Of a stretch of DNA of 64,000 nucleotides, positions 26,081 through 34,624 are shown piece after piece. This DNA is from Dendrophyllia cribrosa (lineage: Eukaryota > Cnidaria > Anthozoa > Scleractinia > Dendrophylliidae). Position 1 is the first letter of the stretch. Each line of letters begins with the position of its first letter. The stretch lies in assembly GCA_024195265.1 (NCBI GenBank), contig JAJLRJ010000006.1, positions 5,083,615 to 5,147,614 of the forward strand. Reading direction: 5' to 3'. Position numbers and translations under genes: made by a program. The notes under the pieces were generated by a model. It was not told the DNA's origin, made no database searches, and saw only the letters and a program-made list of their open reading frames with translations.

Positions 26081-28783
26081 AAATATCTAGAGTTCAAAAG
26101 TCTTGAGGATGCAAGAAGACGGAATGTTGGAGTTTCGACTTGGTCAATATTCGACACTTTAAAGAAGTGATATCCCAAGATGGCCAATCAAACGCAACCT
26201 AGTTTTAAAAGCACTAATGTTTTTTATTTATTTCACAAAACAGGGAGCTTTCCCTTCACCGTGCGGGCCAGCTGCATTATCTTCGCTCTTGGATGAGGAC
26301 TGGGTTTTAGATAATGTGCAACCCGCTGATGGCTCAAAGGTCAGGTCACTGCAAAGAAACTGTAGATTTACATCAGTTCGGCCCCTCGGAAGGTGTAGTT
26401 AAAAACAAACAAAAAGGGAAAGTTGTATTGCAACTTAAAACTAGAGATATAATGCAAGATTTCCGCTGTAAGTTAGAGATTTGTCATAAACGGATAAAAA
26501 AGAAACGCCTCTTTCAACATGCTCCAACTTACTATTTAGAACAATTATAATGCTTTTTTTCTTAACCAAAGCCTCGTGATATTGCATTTGCGTGCTTTTC
26601 ATGCCCTTGGCACACCGTTGTCTGTTTTCCCGCGCTTGGCAGTAGCAACTCCTTTTCGCGCGTTCGCCTTTTCCCGCGCTTGGCATTTGTTGCATATCTT
26701 CCCATGCTTAGCATTAGTTACGTGTTTTAGCTTCTAACTAGTTCATTTGTTCATTGTTAGTCGCATTCAGTTTGTTGGGATTGACCATAGAGCGGTTTTC
26801 AATTGTGTTGAAAGTAATTTAGCGATTACTTTGGTTTTGCAATATTACGCTTTATAAAACCAGAAGTAAAACCAAAAACATTGGTGGCAGTTTGTTCGCA
26901 CGCGTTTTCCCGCGCTTTGCGCCGGCTGCATATTTGCTTAAAGTTCTGATTTGTTCGTTGGATTGTCTGCCTTTAATATGATTGAACAGAGTAAATTCTT
27001 TAGGTTTGTTTTACGCATTGAAAACCGCCCCATGTGTGTGTGATTAGTTTAGTTTTAAAATACTATTTAAAAGGCTAAATAAGTCATCTTCAGATACCCT
27101 AAAGATGACTTATTTAGTCGAAAACGTCTTTTTTTTCTTTTACCTTTTTTAACCTTGTAAATAGTATTTTAAATCTCAAAGCGAATATTATGGACATAGT
27201 TTAGTTTTATTATAGCAGTCGTCAAATCATAGTTAATCAAGAGATGAAACCTTGCAGACTTCAATGGCGATGACAAAATAGCTACAATTTATGTTGAACC
27301 GTACTTGACCGTGCACGTCTTTTGTCTTTTGATAGCACGCTATGACTAAATAACTTAGTAGCACCATTTCTATTGATCAGTTGCTCGAACAAAAGTTCAA
27401 TAGTTATCTATTGTGTTGTACACGGTCAATGCCGAAAAACAATGACAAAAACATCGAACGAAGACATTTATCAGGTTTCGTAACCATTGCACTTTATTAA
27501 CTATGGTCAAATATGATTGATTTTGCTTTTTATTGTTTTGGTTTTTGTTAGCAGACATCTCGAAAGTTTCAGTACTACGTAATTCAGGATAGTAGCATTA
27601 TACTTGGCTTATTGGAAGAATCTCTTAAGTTCAAAGGTAGGCCTTTTTGCTTTTAAAAGGAGGTATATGTTATCCTACCCACCGCAGGCGCCCAACATTT
27701 TGTTAGGCTGACTTCACTGTCTCGTAATTATTCTATTGTCAAATGTGACACTTCCCGTATATACACAGGGAGCTTCCAAAAAGCTTTATCCAAAGCCCTT
27801 GTCAAACGGCGCATGATAGTGAGGGTGAGAGTTTTGATCCCAAACTATAATCTACTATCGTTGACTATCAAACGGTGCGTGACAGCGCATGATGTACGAC
27901 GGTCTTGTTGGCTCGATATTTTCTTTGTTTTCGAACCTCAACCGAGACTGTTGTTGCCTTTTTCGCGACTGTTTAAGTAACTCTAGGTGGCAACGGCTGA
28001 AACTATCATCCATTATCAGGCGCGTGCAGGTCAAACGATCAAAACTATCTGGGCCAGGGCTTAACACTCAAATTGACTGTGAATGCGTTTATTTTTCAGA
28101 CCCACTGCCGGCCTTGTCAGCGGTTATTCGTGGGCCAGCTGGCCGGTACGTATGGACCATGCAGCTGAGACAGTTTTCGAGGCAGAAAAACGTAAAGTAC
28201 TTCATATTACTCATGTTTCAGCCAGATTTTCTTATTCGCTGGAGTTGACTTTGTTTTGATACAAAGCTATCTGCTTTTAATAATATGTAAATTATGTTCA
28301 ACAAAAACTAGTTAGCATAAAAACAACATGATTGACATTTGACAAGAAGGAAGGTCTGTATCATGGTCATGGTCATCTTCAGCCTCACTCTCACTCAGAG
28401 GCAAGGTTACTAAGGCACACGGATGTAAATTGAGCTGTTGTACTCTGTTGGAAACGTTTATTAAGGCCGTTATTCACGTTTATAGCAGAAGACCGAGTTC
28501 TTTATTCTAGTAAATGCGGTACTGTTTTCTTAGGACTTGATTGAGGCTCATCTGAAGGACCCAGGCCGCCCTTCTCCAGACAAGACCCAACCTCGTCCGC
28601 CTCCGAACATAAAACACAGGGCCTTTCCTGAGGCTGTGGATACGGTGCCTGTTACCAAAGCGTACGTAAACCTGCTATTTCTTGTTTTGTATTGTTGTAA
28701 CTGTAATATTTTTCCCGCGCTTTTCTGCGGCGTACAAATGAATCATTTTGCGCTTACTGCCAAATATGTTTTCCAACTGAACT

Positions 28784-28814
<31 letters not shown>

Positions 28815-31800
28815 CCGTCCCTGGTTTGAATTTGATTATGGTGCTTTTTTTCTCTTATTATAATGTTTCAAATTAAAATCAATAACGATAAAGAAAATAC
28901 AAAACAGAGTGGACAGGGTTTTGACGTTATTGGAGTTAAAACATGAAAATAATACGATGATGACATCGATATGTGGTATTTTTCTTTTTTTTTTTTCTCC
29001 ATTCTGCTGTGCATTTCTAAAAGTCATCTTATTATAATTAATATTCTACTCTTTTTAGAGACCGGAGTATACCAGATCTGGATGACATTTTAGATGCTAA
29101 ACTCAGTGAAGTTCAGGACCATATGCGGACATTAATGCAGAAACAGGTTCGAGTTTTCCTTCGTGTTTGCGCCTTTAACTCTTTTACCCTGGAGGGCACC
29201 CAAATTAAAAATTAAAGCCGATCGGGTTTAATTTGAAGCGTAATAGTCCATTTTGCGAGGGTGATGCCAAGAACGTAATGCTCAATATACGGATCATAAT
29301 GTGTCCACCCCTAACGGAGTTAACTGGGGTTTTGAATGGGTTATTTTTGTTGTGGTTGAAAACAAAAACAGCAAAAAGATGGAACAAACTATGATCAAAT
29401 ATAAGCATCCTAACATGCGTTTCATGAAGGCAGGCATTTTGGACGACAGGATGCAGTTTCGAAAGCGTTGACAAAAAGGAAACGTTGTTGGCACTATGGT
29501 AGTTAAGCATTTTTCAATGTTTTATTCTTCTTTATACAACAGTTGGAGCATGAGACAGTAGCGCAGGCAAAACTGAATGAAGAAAAAACCAAGGTTAAGT
29601 TCCCGGATCACGATACAGAAATAAAACCACCCAGGTAAGTAGCAGGGTAATGAAGGATTTTGGGAGGGGTGGGTCAGTTATTTTAAGGAATGTGCGTGTG
29701 TGGGAGGGGAATGAGTGGGGGAGGGGAGGGGGGTACAACATTGGCGCAGGCAAACTAGAGTAAGGAAAAAAATGTGACGTTTCCGGATATCGATACAGAA
29801 ATGAGACCACCTTGGTACAAATGTAAGTATGCAATGTGCTAAGGGATTGGGGAAGGGATGACGGTTAGTTCATTTTAGGAGGTGTCCGGTAATGTAGTAT
29901 GCCAGCAGGCCTCCTTGTTCGGAATCTAACGACTTCTATCACGAGTATACAAAAGCAGGGAAAGCGAGCCGTAAGGAATTGAGTCTTTTCGCCAGCTCCT
30001 TTGAAGTCTTGTTTTCTTGCGCTTTGCCACTTTTGTAATACCCAAACACGAAAGTACGCTGATAAGCTAGCTCATTCCTCTTCCCAGTTTTGTCTCTTCC
30101 AGATCCGTGTGGTATTTAGTCTCCTAAGCAGACGTTATTTAGAGTGTCACGCAAAACTTTTTTTTTTCCATTACTGGGAGAAGAGTTGTGTGACGACCCA
30201 AATAAAGGCTGCATATAAGACTTTCAGTGATATATTGTCGTTCACAAGTTTGTCGCTATTTCTCTTCCTATTGTCTTTGTCGTTCTGTTTGCAGACCGTG
30301 TCAGGAATTTAGTCCATCTCGCCTGTTGCTATCCCATCTTGGTTTACTCACGATTGAAGGACTAATGGTAACTGAATACTGCCAAGCTAATCACTACTGT
30401 ATAACTTTTATTCTTAAAGGCCTTATAGAGCGGTTTTCAAATGAGTATCTTAAGTAATTTCATTATTCCTTTGGTTTTGCATTGCAACGCTTTGTGATAT
30501 TTGGCTAAAAAATCTCGCGCCACTTTCTCAACCAAGTAGAACCTAGACCAATTGTGACTACCTCGCACGCGTTTTCCCGCGCTTGGCGCCAGCTACACTG
30601 TACATGTATTTGCTTCGAGTTCTGATTGGTTCATTGGATTGTCTGCATCTGTTGTGATTAGCTAGATTTATTTCCTTGGTTTTACTCAAACTATGTAGGC
30701 CAAATTTCCATATCGCGTCATGACACTGTCTCAGTCTGCTGTTATATCATCATAAGTACGCACTGGGGACCCATCTTTGTTTTACAGGGTAATCCATTGC
30801 GTCCATTTGAAGACGCCAGCCTGCTTGCACTGAATTGCATGTCCAGCGGATTCTCTCAAGCACTGAAGGAACTGGATCACGTGTCCACTCGAACACAGGA
30901 TACGGTTTATGTGTTTTACGTAAAGGCTGAACAGGGAGGCGCGCATGACATCATAGAAAATCAGGTCAGTGATCATTAAACAGTTCAGTTCGGATTTAGC
31001 AGGGGCGAGGAATGTTGAGGAAGGCGCTTGGAATGGCGCTGTACAACACAGTTTGCTTTTCGGTATTTTAGCTGGATGTTTCCGCAGAGATGGACCAGCA
31101 AAGCATCTCATACAAGAGTCGAGCGATTGGAGGGGGGGGGGGGGGGGGGGGGGGGGGGATGGGAGGGCACTGATACTCCTAACTGTTTGCTGTTGCAGAA
31201 ACCGAGTCAAGCTCTGTTAGTGTGAGGCGACACCATATGTGGGTTGAGTTTGTTGTTGGTTTTCATCCTTGTTCCAAGGGTTTTTTTCTGGGTACTCCGA
31301 TTTTCCTCCCTCCACAATTCCAAATTCCAATTCGATCCGGAATCAGTGGCAATAAGAGCCACCTTGAAAAAAGACTGCTCAAATTCCTATTTATTTTGTT
31401 AGATCACTTCTTGTAAGCATTCCAAGGCTTTCCGCGAGTTTCTGCTCTCCTTGGGATGGCTAGTAGACGTAGCCTCCCACCCAGGTTGGACAGGGAACAT
31501 CAAAGAGGCCTGGAACCGAGGCAGAAGTGTATCCACGTTACGTCCAGCGGACTCCAGCTATTTCCAGTCCTCGCAGAGCGTGTCTACTCTCACAGGCAGC
31601 GACGAACGAGAGGTGTCTGGGAATGACAGTGACCCATATACAACCTGCCGCGAGAGTTTTGATAGTGAGGCATCGAGCAGCGGGAAAAATTCTCCGGCGA
31701 TTCACTCTTCTCCTTCTCGTCCAGCGGCAGAGACTAAGGTGGTCGATGAGATTCTCTATTACGCAGATGTCAGCTGTGAGGTTGCGTTCATCATGCCTTC

Positions 31801-33613
31801 ACTGCTGCCGGGTTATCAGCGGTTTCAGCGCATGGCAGGACAGCTTGATAGCTTGGACGAGGAAGTAGAGCCCATTCCGCGGAGGAGAACTCGGTCGGGT
31901 AGCACGGGTAGCCTGGACGCGAGTAGCAGTGGGAGCCAATTGGATATTAGAAGCAAGCTATCCCGTCAGGCCTCGGAAGGTGTAACGACTCACGAGGTAA
32001 AATGCCATTATGCTTGGGTAACCCAAATTCCCTAAACCGTTTCTTGAAGGCGTAAAACACTTAAAAAAATCTGCTGATTATTCTTAAGCAGAAGCTTATC
32101 ACGTAAAGAGCTTCTGTCTTAAGTAATAGTTATTAATGCAAATTAAACCGTCGACCGTCAGAGTTTACAGCAAAGCCCCGTTAATATGACCAGTGATGAG
32201 ACATAAATGTGGTTGTGGTTGTTTTATCGTGGTGGTCGGATACGATTAACAAGGTTTTTGAAATGAAAAAAAAAATTAAAGAACGAGTGCTTTTTCGCGC
32301 CCCCATAAAGTCGTAATAATAAAGCGTTCATGTTAAAGGGGTGGTCTTCTGGCGGGGTTACACTGTACGCTCATTAAGACCCTCCAGAAGCAGTAACTCT
32401 TGTGCTTTTAATTTACCGCGGGTTTAAGCTCGCGATACTTTTCGGAGATTCCGTAGTCCAATCACTTGTTTCAGACAGCTTTAGATTTAGAATTCTATTA
32501 ATCTAACTTAGTTGGTCATATCAAGACTTTCTTTCGTAGTTTCAGAACCGTGCAATGTCGCGTCTTGGAAACGAACTGTCATTAGACAGTCGACCACTGT
32601 CCAGGTTGAGCACGCACAACACTTCGTCCGAGACGAACGTCCTGGTGGCCTGGCTCGAGCGCTTTGAAGATCATGCCCAGTTCCCCGTGGATGAGCTGCT
32701 GATGGAGTTTGACGTCAGCTGCGATGCAGGACACAGCTTGCGCGAGAAAGATACCGTTGTTATCTTTATACATCACCTCAGAAGCGGGCTATACCGCATC
32801 CATATCAGGTCCACCATCAGGTATGACACCAATAGATATCTCCATTAAAATCACATTTACACATGATATCAGTGGTAATGGTAAATGACTGTTTTCCAGG
32901 TCTCCTATTGGTGGGCCACTGGTGGACGGTATGGTGGTGAGCCGCAGGGCGCTGGGTACCATGGTGCGACAGACCGCTATCAATATCTGCCGAAGGCGCA
33001 GACTGGAAATCGATTCGTAAGTGAAGTTACTTTTGAACGTTACAGAAAGGTTTTCATCTAACTGTCGAAACCAATTACATGTGTTCGGTTTCAGTAAAAT
33101 CAAAACAGACATACTTTTGGTTATTGTTGTTGTTGTCGCTTTTTTTTGTTTTTACAGCCACATTAGAGTCACTCACAAAACATTCTTAAAATCGAGCCTA
33201 ATAGAAACTTGTATTACACGCATTTCCCCGCGCTTGGCATCAGTGCATGTTTCATTCGCTCAGCACCAGTTGCATGTTTTTCGCGCTTGGTACCAGTTGC
33301 CCGTTTTCCCGCGCTTGGCAGCGGTTGCATGTTTTCCCGCGCTTTGCAATAGCTGCAATTTTTTCTTTGAGTTCTGATTGGATCATTCCGTTATTTGTTT
33401 ATTGACTTTTCTGTTTACCACCCGAAAATAGAAAAATCCGGTCTTATATACATGAAGGCTCAACATCTTTAAACATTCTTTTTATACTATTTTAGGTATT
33501 CCCCGCCCCAAGTTTGTCGTAAACTCAAGATCCAAGATATCGTCAAGAAATATCGCCATGAACGATCAGTTCCCGACTTCTACGTGTCGCTGTTCGCCAA
33601 AGAAGGGAAATAA
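10192..33613 (+). CDS. RALGAPB: Ral GTPase-activating protein subunit beta, complete (23 coding exons)
   Basis: The spliced product is 1,579 aa (human is about 1,500), starting MYSEW as in vertebrate RALGAPB, from an ATG just inside an exon with acceptor tgttttccag. I followed 23 exons with GT/AG borders; every phase matches and the total of 4,740 nt divides by three. The N-terminal two thirds is helical-repeat scaffold; residues ~1154-1579 form the RapGAP-like domain (starting near [11 protein letters not shown]), interrupted by a Ser-rich insert in exon 20. Family knowledge: RALGAPB pairs with RALGAPA1/A2 as an obligate partner; the alpha subunit carries the catalytic Asn thumb, and the complex switches off RalA/B in the cytosol, acting on exocytosis and mTORC1. 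No break was seen despite heavy transposon load in the introns. A possible aataaa lies at 34085. Confidence 0.95.
12064..12232 (+). CDS. RALGAPB: RALGAPB coding exon 2
   Basis: Acceptor gtttgtag, donor cagag/gtaaga. Encodes VDKVGHSL to GLLYSE; one base completes the glycine codon of exon 1; ends in phase 0. Confidence 0.93.
12877..13012. repeat. Two-copy hairpin repeat
   Basis: tctcttcctcatgcacagtt pairs with aaccgtgcacgaggaagaga as a hairpin with almost no loop; a second partial copy follows about 90 bases later, each preceded by tacatgtacatgta. Confidence 0.8.
13315..13457 (+). CDS. RALGAPB: RALGAPB coding exon 3
   Basis: Acceptor ctttttcag, donor ataag/gtacct. Encodes [12 protein letters not shown] to PRKEFQIR; ends in phase 2. 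Confidence 0.92.
13555..13920. repeat. Dispersed repeat family 3, copy 1
   Basis: Matches 18240-18600 in the opposite orientation: shared, complementary segments include aagtgaatttttaacttgac, gagagttccaagaaa and caaatatttccaccaaaggg. No ORF. Both copies lie in RALGAPB introns. Confidence 0.6.
14096..14150. repeat. (AATC)n microsatellite
   Basis: About 13 uninterrupted aatc units. Confidence 0.95.
14188..14660. mobile_element. MITE, TIR ttaaagtgcccataac, copy 1
   Basis: Ends aaagtacccataacctaaaa and ttttaggttatgggcacttt are inverted, with further pairing over ttttattttcgtatctaaat. Related to 25380-25844, which lies in the reverse orientation. Interior shares cttgtgacttcaaacaaagg and aaaatggcggcaaat in complementary form. 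Confidence 0.9.
15200..15580. other. Unclassified intronic sequence
   Basis: GC-rich compared with the surrounding intron, with an aataaa at 15246. I recognise no coding potential or repeat ends here; it may be an old retroelement tail. Confidence 0.3.
15611..15792. mobile_element. hAT-like MITE, TIR cagggcggatctagg
   Basis: Left end cagggcggatctagggg, right end cctggatccgcccctg; flanked by tgtat on both sides as a possible part of a target-site duplication. C-rich interior with the repeated unit tgcaccccctcctaagaaa. Confidence 0.85.
16225..16322 (+). CDS. RALGAPB: RALGAPB coding exon 4
   Basis: Acceptor tatcatcag, donor aaaag/gtcagt. Encodes [17 protein letters not shown] to LPIK; ends in phase 1. 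The Penelope-like insertion lies in the intron after it. Confidence 0.92.
16597..17972. mobile_element. Penelope-like retroelement, inverted double fragment
   Basis: From about 17155 the plus strand encodes the end of a PLE RT ([16 protein letters not shown]) and a GIY-YIG endonuclease ([19 protein letters not shown], then RFREHL), reading to 17986. From 17140 back to about 16800 the same C-terminal region occurs on the minus strand, continuing into the 3' tail to about 16600. Two truncated copies thus face each other. The plus copy stops matching near 17972, where unrelated target sequence begins. Sited in RALGAPB intron 4; no splice site is damaged. Confidence 0.85.
18030..18188 (+). CDS. 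RALGAPB: RALGAPB coding exon 5
   Basis: Acceptor ctaatttag, donor ttggag/gtttgt. Encodes [15 protein letters not shown] to NVQILLG; ends in phase 1. It starts only about 55 bases after the retroelement insertion. Confidence 0.92.
18240..18600. repeat. Dispersed repeat family 3, copy 2
   Basis: Opposite-orientation counterpart of 13555-13920 (gtcaagttaaaaattcactt, tttcttggagctctc). The right end carries gaataatcgccctgg, the complement of the first copy's start. Confidence 0.6.
18605..18760. repeat. Foldback element
   Basis: Arms gaaggattgttaatgctaag..ctcggtaatgca and tgcattaccgagcttaacg..ccatccttt pair over about 40 bases with small gaps. Confidence 0.7.
19335..19474. mobile_element. Near-perfect palindromic MITE
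   Basis: Arms cacttaatgactcgtcccaa and its complement at 19455-19474 extend inward through gggaaacagtgaattttgt and tcgatgtttc, about 60 bp per arm with few mismatches, leaving a loop of under 25 bases. Confidence 0.85.
19815..20045 (+). CDS. RALGAPB: RALGAPB coding exon 6
   Basis: Acceptor ttttctag, donor tcctacg/gtatgt. Encodes [10 protein letters not shown] to QQPVQSY, a polar Ser/Thr/Gln-rich and probably unstructured linker; phase 1 in and out. Confidence 0.9.
20458..20638. mobile_element. MITE, TIR tagagcgttttca
   Basis: Left end tagagcgttttcatatgac, right end gtgagtgaaaacgcccta; the interior holds ggccatattggt in direct and inverted orientation. No ORF. Confidence 0.8.
20982..21140 (+). 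CDS. RALGAPB: RALGAPB coding exon 7
   Basis: Acceptor ttgtttcag, donor catctgg/gtgaga. Encodes [16 protein letters not shown] to LSMDHL; phase 1 in and out. Confidence 0.93.
21193..21419. mobile_element. Truncated MITE, TIR aaggcccgtttacac
   Basis: Left two thirds resembles the intact element at 35421-35710 (aaggcccgtttacac, gcgatttgtcgcgcaatgtc, gcagaggtttcgaac). The right TIR is lost; the sequence ends gagcgcgacaaaa and abuts a copy of dispersed repeat family 2. Confidence 0.8.
21420..22140 (+). repeat. Dispersed repeat family 2, copy 2
   Basis: Matches 5582-6070 (aggaaaacactttgaat, aactatatgaaag, cacgaatttttaagatgact). It is split by the MITE at 21563-21921, so the MITE came later. Confidence 0.65.
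21563..21921. mobile_element. MITE, TIR taagccctatttacat
   Basis: Left arm taagccctatttacatcagt..ggatgatcctaatgctagg, right arm its inverted copy ending atgtaaatagggcctta; arms pair over about 50 bases. Confidence 0.88.
22165..22412. repeat. Two adjacent inverted repeats
   Basis: tacctcggtgtaaaaacctg (22169) pairs with caggtttttacaccgagg (22284), and aattttacccttggttcaat (22309) pairs with attgaaccaaggataaaatt (22393). Two small foldback elements or one nested structure. Confidence 0.75.
23036..23202 (+). CDS. RALGAPB: RALGAPB coding exon 8
   Basis: Acceptor atgattttcag, donor agtcag/gtatgg. Encodes [16 protein letters not shown] to HPWLLDSQ; ends in phase 0. Confidence 0.93.
23909..23980 (+). 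CDS. RALGAPB: RALGAPB coding exon 9
   Basis: Acceptor attttacag, donor ccaaga/gtgagt. Encodes [16 protein letters not shown] to KEIPR; 72 nt, phase 0 in and out. A hAT-like MITE begins 9 bases downstream of its end. Confidence 0.92.
23990..24135. mobile_element. hAT-like MITE, TIR cagggaccgcggag
   Basis: Ends cagggaccgcggag and ctccgcggtccctg are exact inverted copies, flanked on both sides by gtaat. It lies 9 bases after the 5' splice site of RALGAPB exon 9. Confidence 0.9.
24142..24530 (+). repeat. Dispersed repeat family 4 (agagcggttttcaattg), copy 1
   Basis: Related stretches at 24142-24530, 26790-27020, 30425-30680, 33225-33400 and 52190-52350 share actttggttttgcatt, acgctttgtgat, aaaatctcgcgccactttct and cccgcgcttggc. 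This copy is interrupted by the foldback at 24328-24441. No ORF; probably a MITE family. Confidence 0.65.
24328..24441. mobile_element. Foldback MITE (aaaggtggatagcgctatcc)
   Basis: Near-perfect 50-bp arms: aaaggtggatagcgctatcc with accggataaatcactatcca, then the complement, separated by about 15 bases. Confidence 0.9.
24545..24730 (+). repeat. tRNA-derived SINE copy
   Basis: The head resembles a tRNA with a B box (gggtttgattc at about 24592-24602); the body contains gtaggttgagtttgccgtta and tttctccctcctcaaaa. The body is shared with a truncated copy at 31215-31345. Confidence 0.6.
24824..24863 (+). CDS. RALGAPB: RALGAPB coding exon 10
   Basis: A 40-nt micro-exon: acceptor tatattttag, donor ttgaaag/gtatgc. 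Encodes [13 protein letters not shown]; ends in phase 1, which fits the next exon. Confidence 0.85.
25065..25144 (+). CDS. RALGAPB: RALGAPB coding exon 11
   Basis: Acceptor gcctttcag, donor cacttg/gtatgt. Encodes [18 protein letters not shown] to VIMEHL; ends in phase 0. Confidence 0.92.
25380..25844. mobile_element. MITE, TIR ttaaagtgcccataac, copy 2
   Basis: Ends taaagtgcccataacg and cgttatgggcacttta are inverted. Interior contains four related units of the kind cacgtgttccttaattacg and aagtcacaagttcctttg. Same family as 14188-14660, opposite orientation. Confidence 0.9.
26047..26079. repeat. Homopolymer G tract
   Basis: About 33 consecutive G. Similar G or C runs occur at 6520-6539, 22727-22746, 28785-28810, 31132-31158 and 45412-45424. 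Confidence 0.9.
26244..26339 (+). CDS. RALGAPB: RALGAPB coding exon 12
   Basis: Acceptor cacaaaacag, donor tcaaag/gtcagg. Encodes [18 protein letters not shown] to PADGSK; phase 0 in and out. Confidence 0.92.
26790..27020 (+). repeat. Dispersed repeat family 4, copy 2
   Basis: Starts agagcggttttcaattgtg, ends with inverted gaaaaccgcccca near 27030; carries the shared actttggttttgcaatatta and cgcgttttcccgcgcttt segments. Confidence 0.6.
27555..27636 (+). CDS. RALGAPB: RALGAPB coding exon 13
   Basis: Acceptor ttgttagcag, donor ttcaaag/gtaggc. Encodes [18 protein letters not shown] to ESLKFK; ends in phase 1. Confidence 0.92.
28100..28191 (+). CDS. RALGAPB: RALGAPB coding exon 14
   Basis: Acceptor tatttttcag, donor gaaaaac/gtaaag. 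Encodes [19 protein letters not shown] to SRQKN, a strongly conserved-looking core; ends in phase 0. Confidence 0.92.
28534..28661 (+). CDS. RALGAPB: RALGAPB coding exon 15
   Basis: Acceptor gttttcttag, donor accaaagc/gtacgt. Encodes [17 protein letters not shown] to PVTKA; ends in phase 2. Confidence 0.9.
29059..29146 (+). CDS. RALGAPB: RALGAPB coding exon 16
   Basis: Acceptor ctctttttag, donor aaacag/gttcga. Encodes [18 protein letters not shown] to TLMQKQ; ends in phase 0. Confidence 0.9.
29543..29634 (+). CDS. RALGAPB: RALGAPB coding exon 17
   Basis: Acceptor tatacaacag, donor cacccag/gtaagt. Encodes [17 protein letters not shown] to EIKPPR; ends in phase 2. A decayed duplicate follows at 29736. 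Confidence 0.9.
29736..29832 (+). pseudogene. RALGAPB: Decayed tandem duplicate of RALGAPB exon 17
   Basis: About 75 bases align with exon 17 and its donor: ggcgcaggcaaac, ttcccggat/tttccggatatcgat, cgatacagaaat and the downstream intron (aagggat, ggttagttcattttagg). The exon frame holds a stop (tag/taa after gcaaac) and the donor is altered to atgtaagt, so it cannot be a working alternative exon. Confidence 0.75.
30295..30367 (+). CDS. RALGAPB: RALGAPB coding exon 18
   Basis: Acceptor tgtttgcag, donor ctaatg/gtaact. Encodes [18 protein letters not shown] to EGLM; ends in phase 0. Confidence 0.92.
30425..30680 (+). repeat. Dispersed repeat family 4, copy 3
   Basis: Starts tagagcggttttcaaatgag; contains ctttggttttgcattgcaac, ctcgcgccactttctcaac and gttttcccgcgcttggcgcc. 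Confidence 0.65.
30788..30964 (+). CDS. RALGAPB: RALGAPB coding exon 19 (start of RapGAP-like domain)
   Basis: Acceptor ttgttttacag, donor aatcag/gtcagt; 59 codons, phase 0 in and out. Encodes [16 protein letters not shown] to AHDIIENQ, with the [11 protein letters not shown] strand that opens the RapGAP-like fold. Confidence 0.94.
31215..31345 (+). repeat. Truncated SINE body
   Basis: caccatatgtgggttgagtt, tgttgttggttttcatcctt and gggtactccgattttcctcc match the body of the SINE at 24545-24730; the tRNA-like head is missing. Confidence 0.55.
31403..31996 (+). CDS. RALGAPB: RALGAPB coding exon 20 (RapGAP-like domain with Ser-rich insert)
   Basis: Acceptor ttttgttag, donor cacgag/gtaaaa; 198 codons, phase 0. 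Opens with [19 protein letters not shown], continues into a long Ser-rich, low-complexity insert, then returns to folded sequence ([19 protein letters not shown]). Confidence 0.94.
32546..32820 (+). CDS. RALGAPB: RALGAPB coding exon 21
   Basis: Acceptor tagtttcag, donor accatcag/gtatga (an alternative donor 12 bases earlier at atatcag/gtccac would remove four residues in frame). Encodes [12 protein letters not shown] to [10 protein letters not shown]; ends in phase 2. Confidence 0.93.
32900..33016 (+). CDS. RALGAPB: RALGAPB coding exon 22
   Basis: Acceptor ctgttttccag, donor cgattc/gtaagt. Encodes [19 protein letters not shown] to RLEIDS, a highly conserved C-terminal block of the family; ends in phase 2. 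Confidence 0.94.
33225..33355 (+). repeat. Tandem ttcccgcgcttggca(n)ttgcatg repeat
   Basis: Five imperfect units of about 28 bases, each with ccgcgcttggca and ttgcatgttt. They derive from the internal cccgcgcttggcgcc segment of repeat family 4, amplified locally. Confidence 0.75.
33496..33613 (+). CDS. RALGAPB: RALGAPB coding exon 23 (last)
   Basis: Acceptor tactattttag; ends at TAA 33611-33613. Encodes [19 protein letters not shown] to FAKEGK. About 470 bases downstream an aataaa (34085-34090) could serve polyadenylation. Confidence 0.93.
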
Positions 33614-34160
33614 ACTTCAGAAAACAATAGCCAAGTTCAAACTTGAAAAATAGTAAAACTCTAAAATAACTCTTACCACAGCAAATACTACTCAGTTGCT
33701 TTTGTTGTTATAGTCACATTTCAGAAATTCATCCACAGACTGAAAAGTTACAACCAACATTAAAGCATATTAAACAGCACCACAGAAAACTAATACTGCT
33801 CAGTAGCTATCATTTGAATGGCCACACTTTAGGATTAGACTGAAAAGTGGGAAACGCATTGTACAGTTTAATAACCAGTCAACAGCTTTGATTTCAATGA
33901 TCAAACAGTTAGATTTTAACCACAGACCGTATAAGACAATAAGAATCACGTTATATGGTTCAGGGTTTGGTTTATAGCTCCTTAAGTGCTGTTAAGGTCT
34001 GTGTACATTGTTTTTACTCAAAGACTAACCTCTTAACGTGATTCAAATTTAATTATTAACATCTGTAAAGGTTTGGAGTAAACAAATAAATGAAAAAATG
34101 AAACTGCTTCAAATGAAAATAAGAATATAAGCCTAAAGGGCAAGAGAAAGTGGCCTGCCC

Positions 34161-34624
34161 TTAAAGTGCCTATCACCCCTAGAAAGTTATTCTCAGAATC
34201 AACTCTATGTACATTGAATAGTTGAATGGTAAAATATTTCTTGTTTTGAACGTGCCGTTAGTGAGTTATAGAGATTTGAATTTACAAAATGCTAATTAGA
34301 TGACGTCAACCCGGGACTTTGCCATTATTTCTAAGCCAATTTACAATGCGCAGTTTACAGCTTGAGGATAATTAATTTTGATAAACACTAAAAATTAACT
34401 GTGGATAGTCAATTGATAAGTAAAAAATATTTCTTGGAGGTGAAAACAAGTAGTTGTATAATAAATGATTCCCGGGTTGACGTCATCTAATTAGCATTTT
34501 GTAAATTCAAATCTCTATAACTCAATGACGCGACGTTCAAAACAAGAAATATTTCACCATTTAACTATTCAATGTACATAGAGTTGATTCTGAAAATTAC
34601 TTTCTAGGGGTGATAGGCACTTTA
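34161..34624. mobile_element. MITE with ~150-bp inverted repeats
   Basis: Ends ttaaagtgcctatcacccct and aggggtgataggcactttaa. The arms pair almost base for base over about 150 bp, through aatcaactctatgtacattg and gatgacgtcaacccggga, leaving a ~130-base centre. The arms are so alike that insertion seems recent. Confidence 0.93.

Noticed and set aside
29736..29832. Alternative exon 17b of RALGAPB
   Set aside because: An in-frame stop and altered donor rule out normal use.
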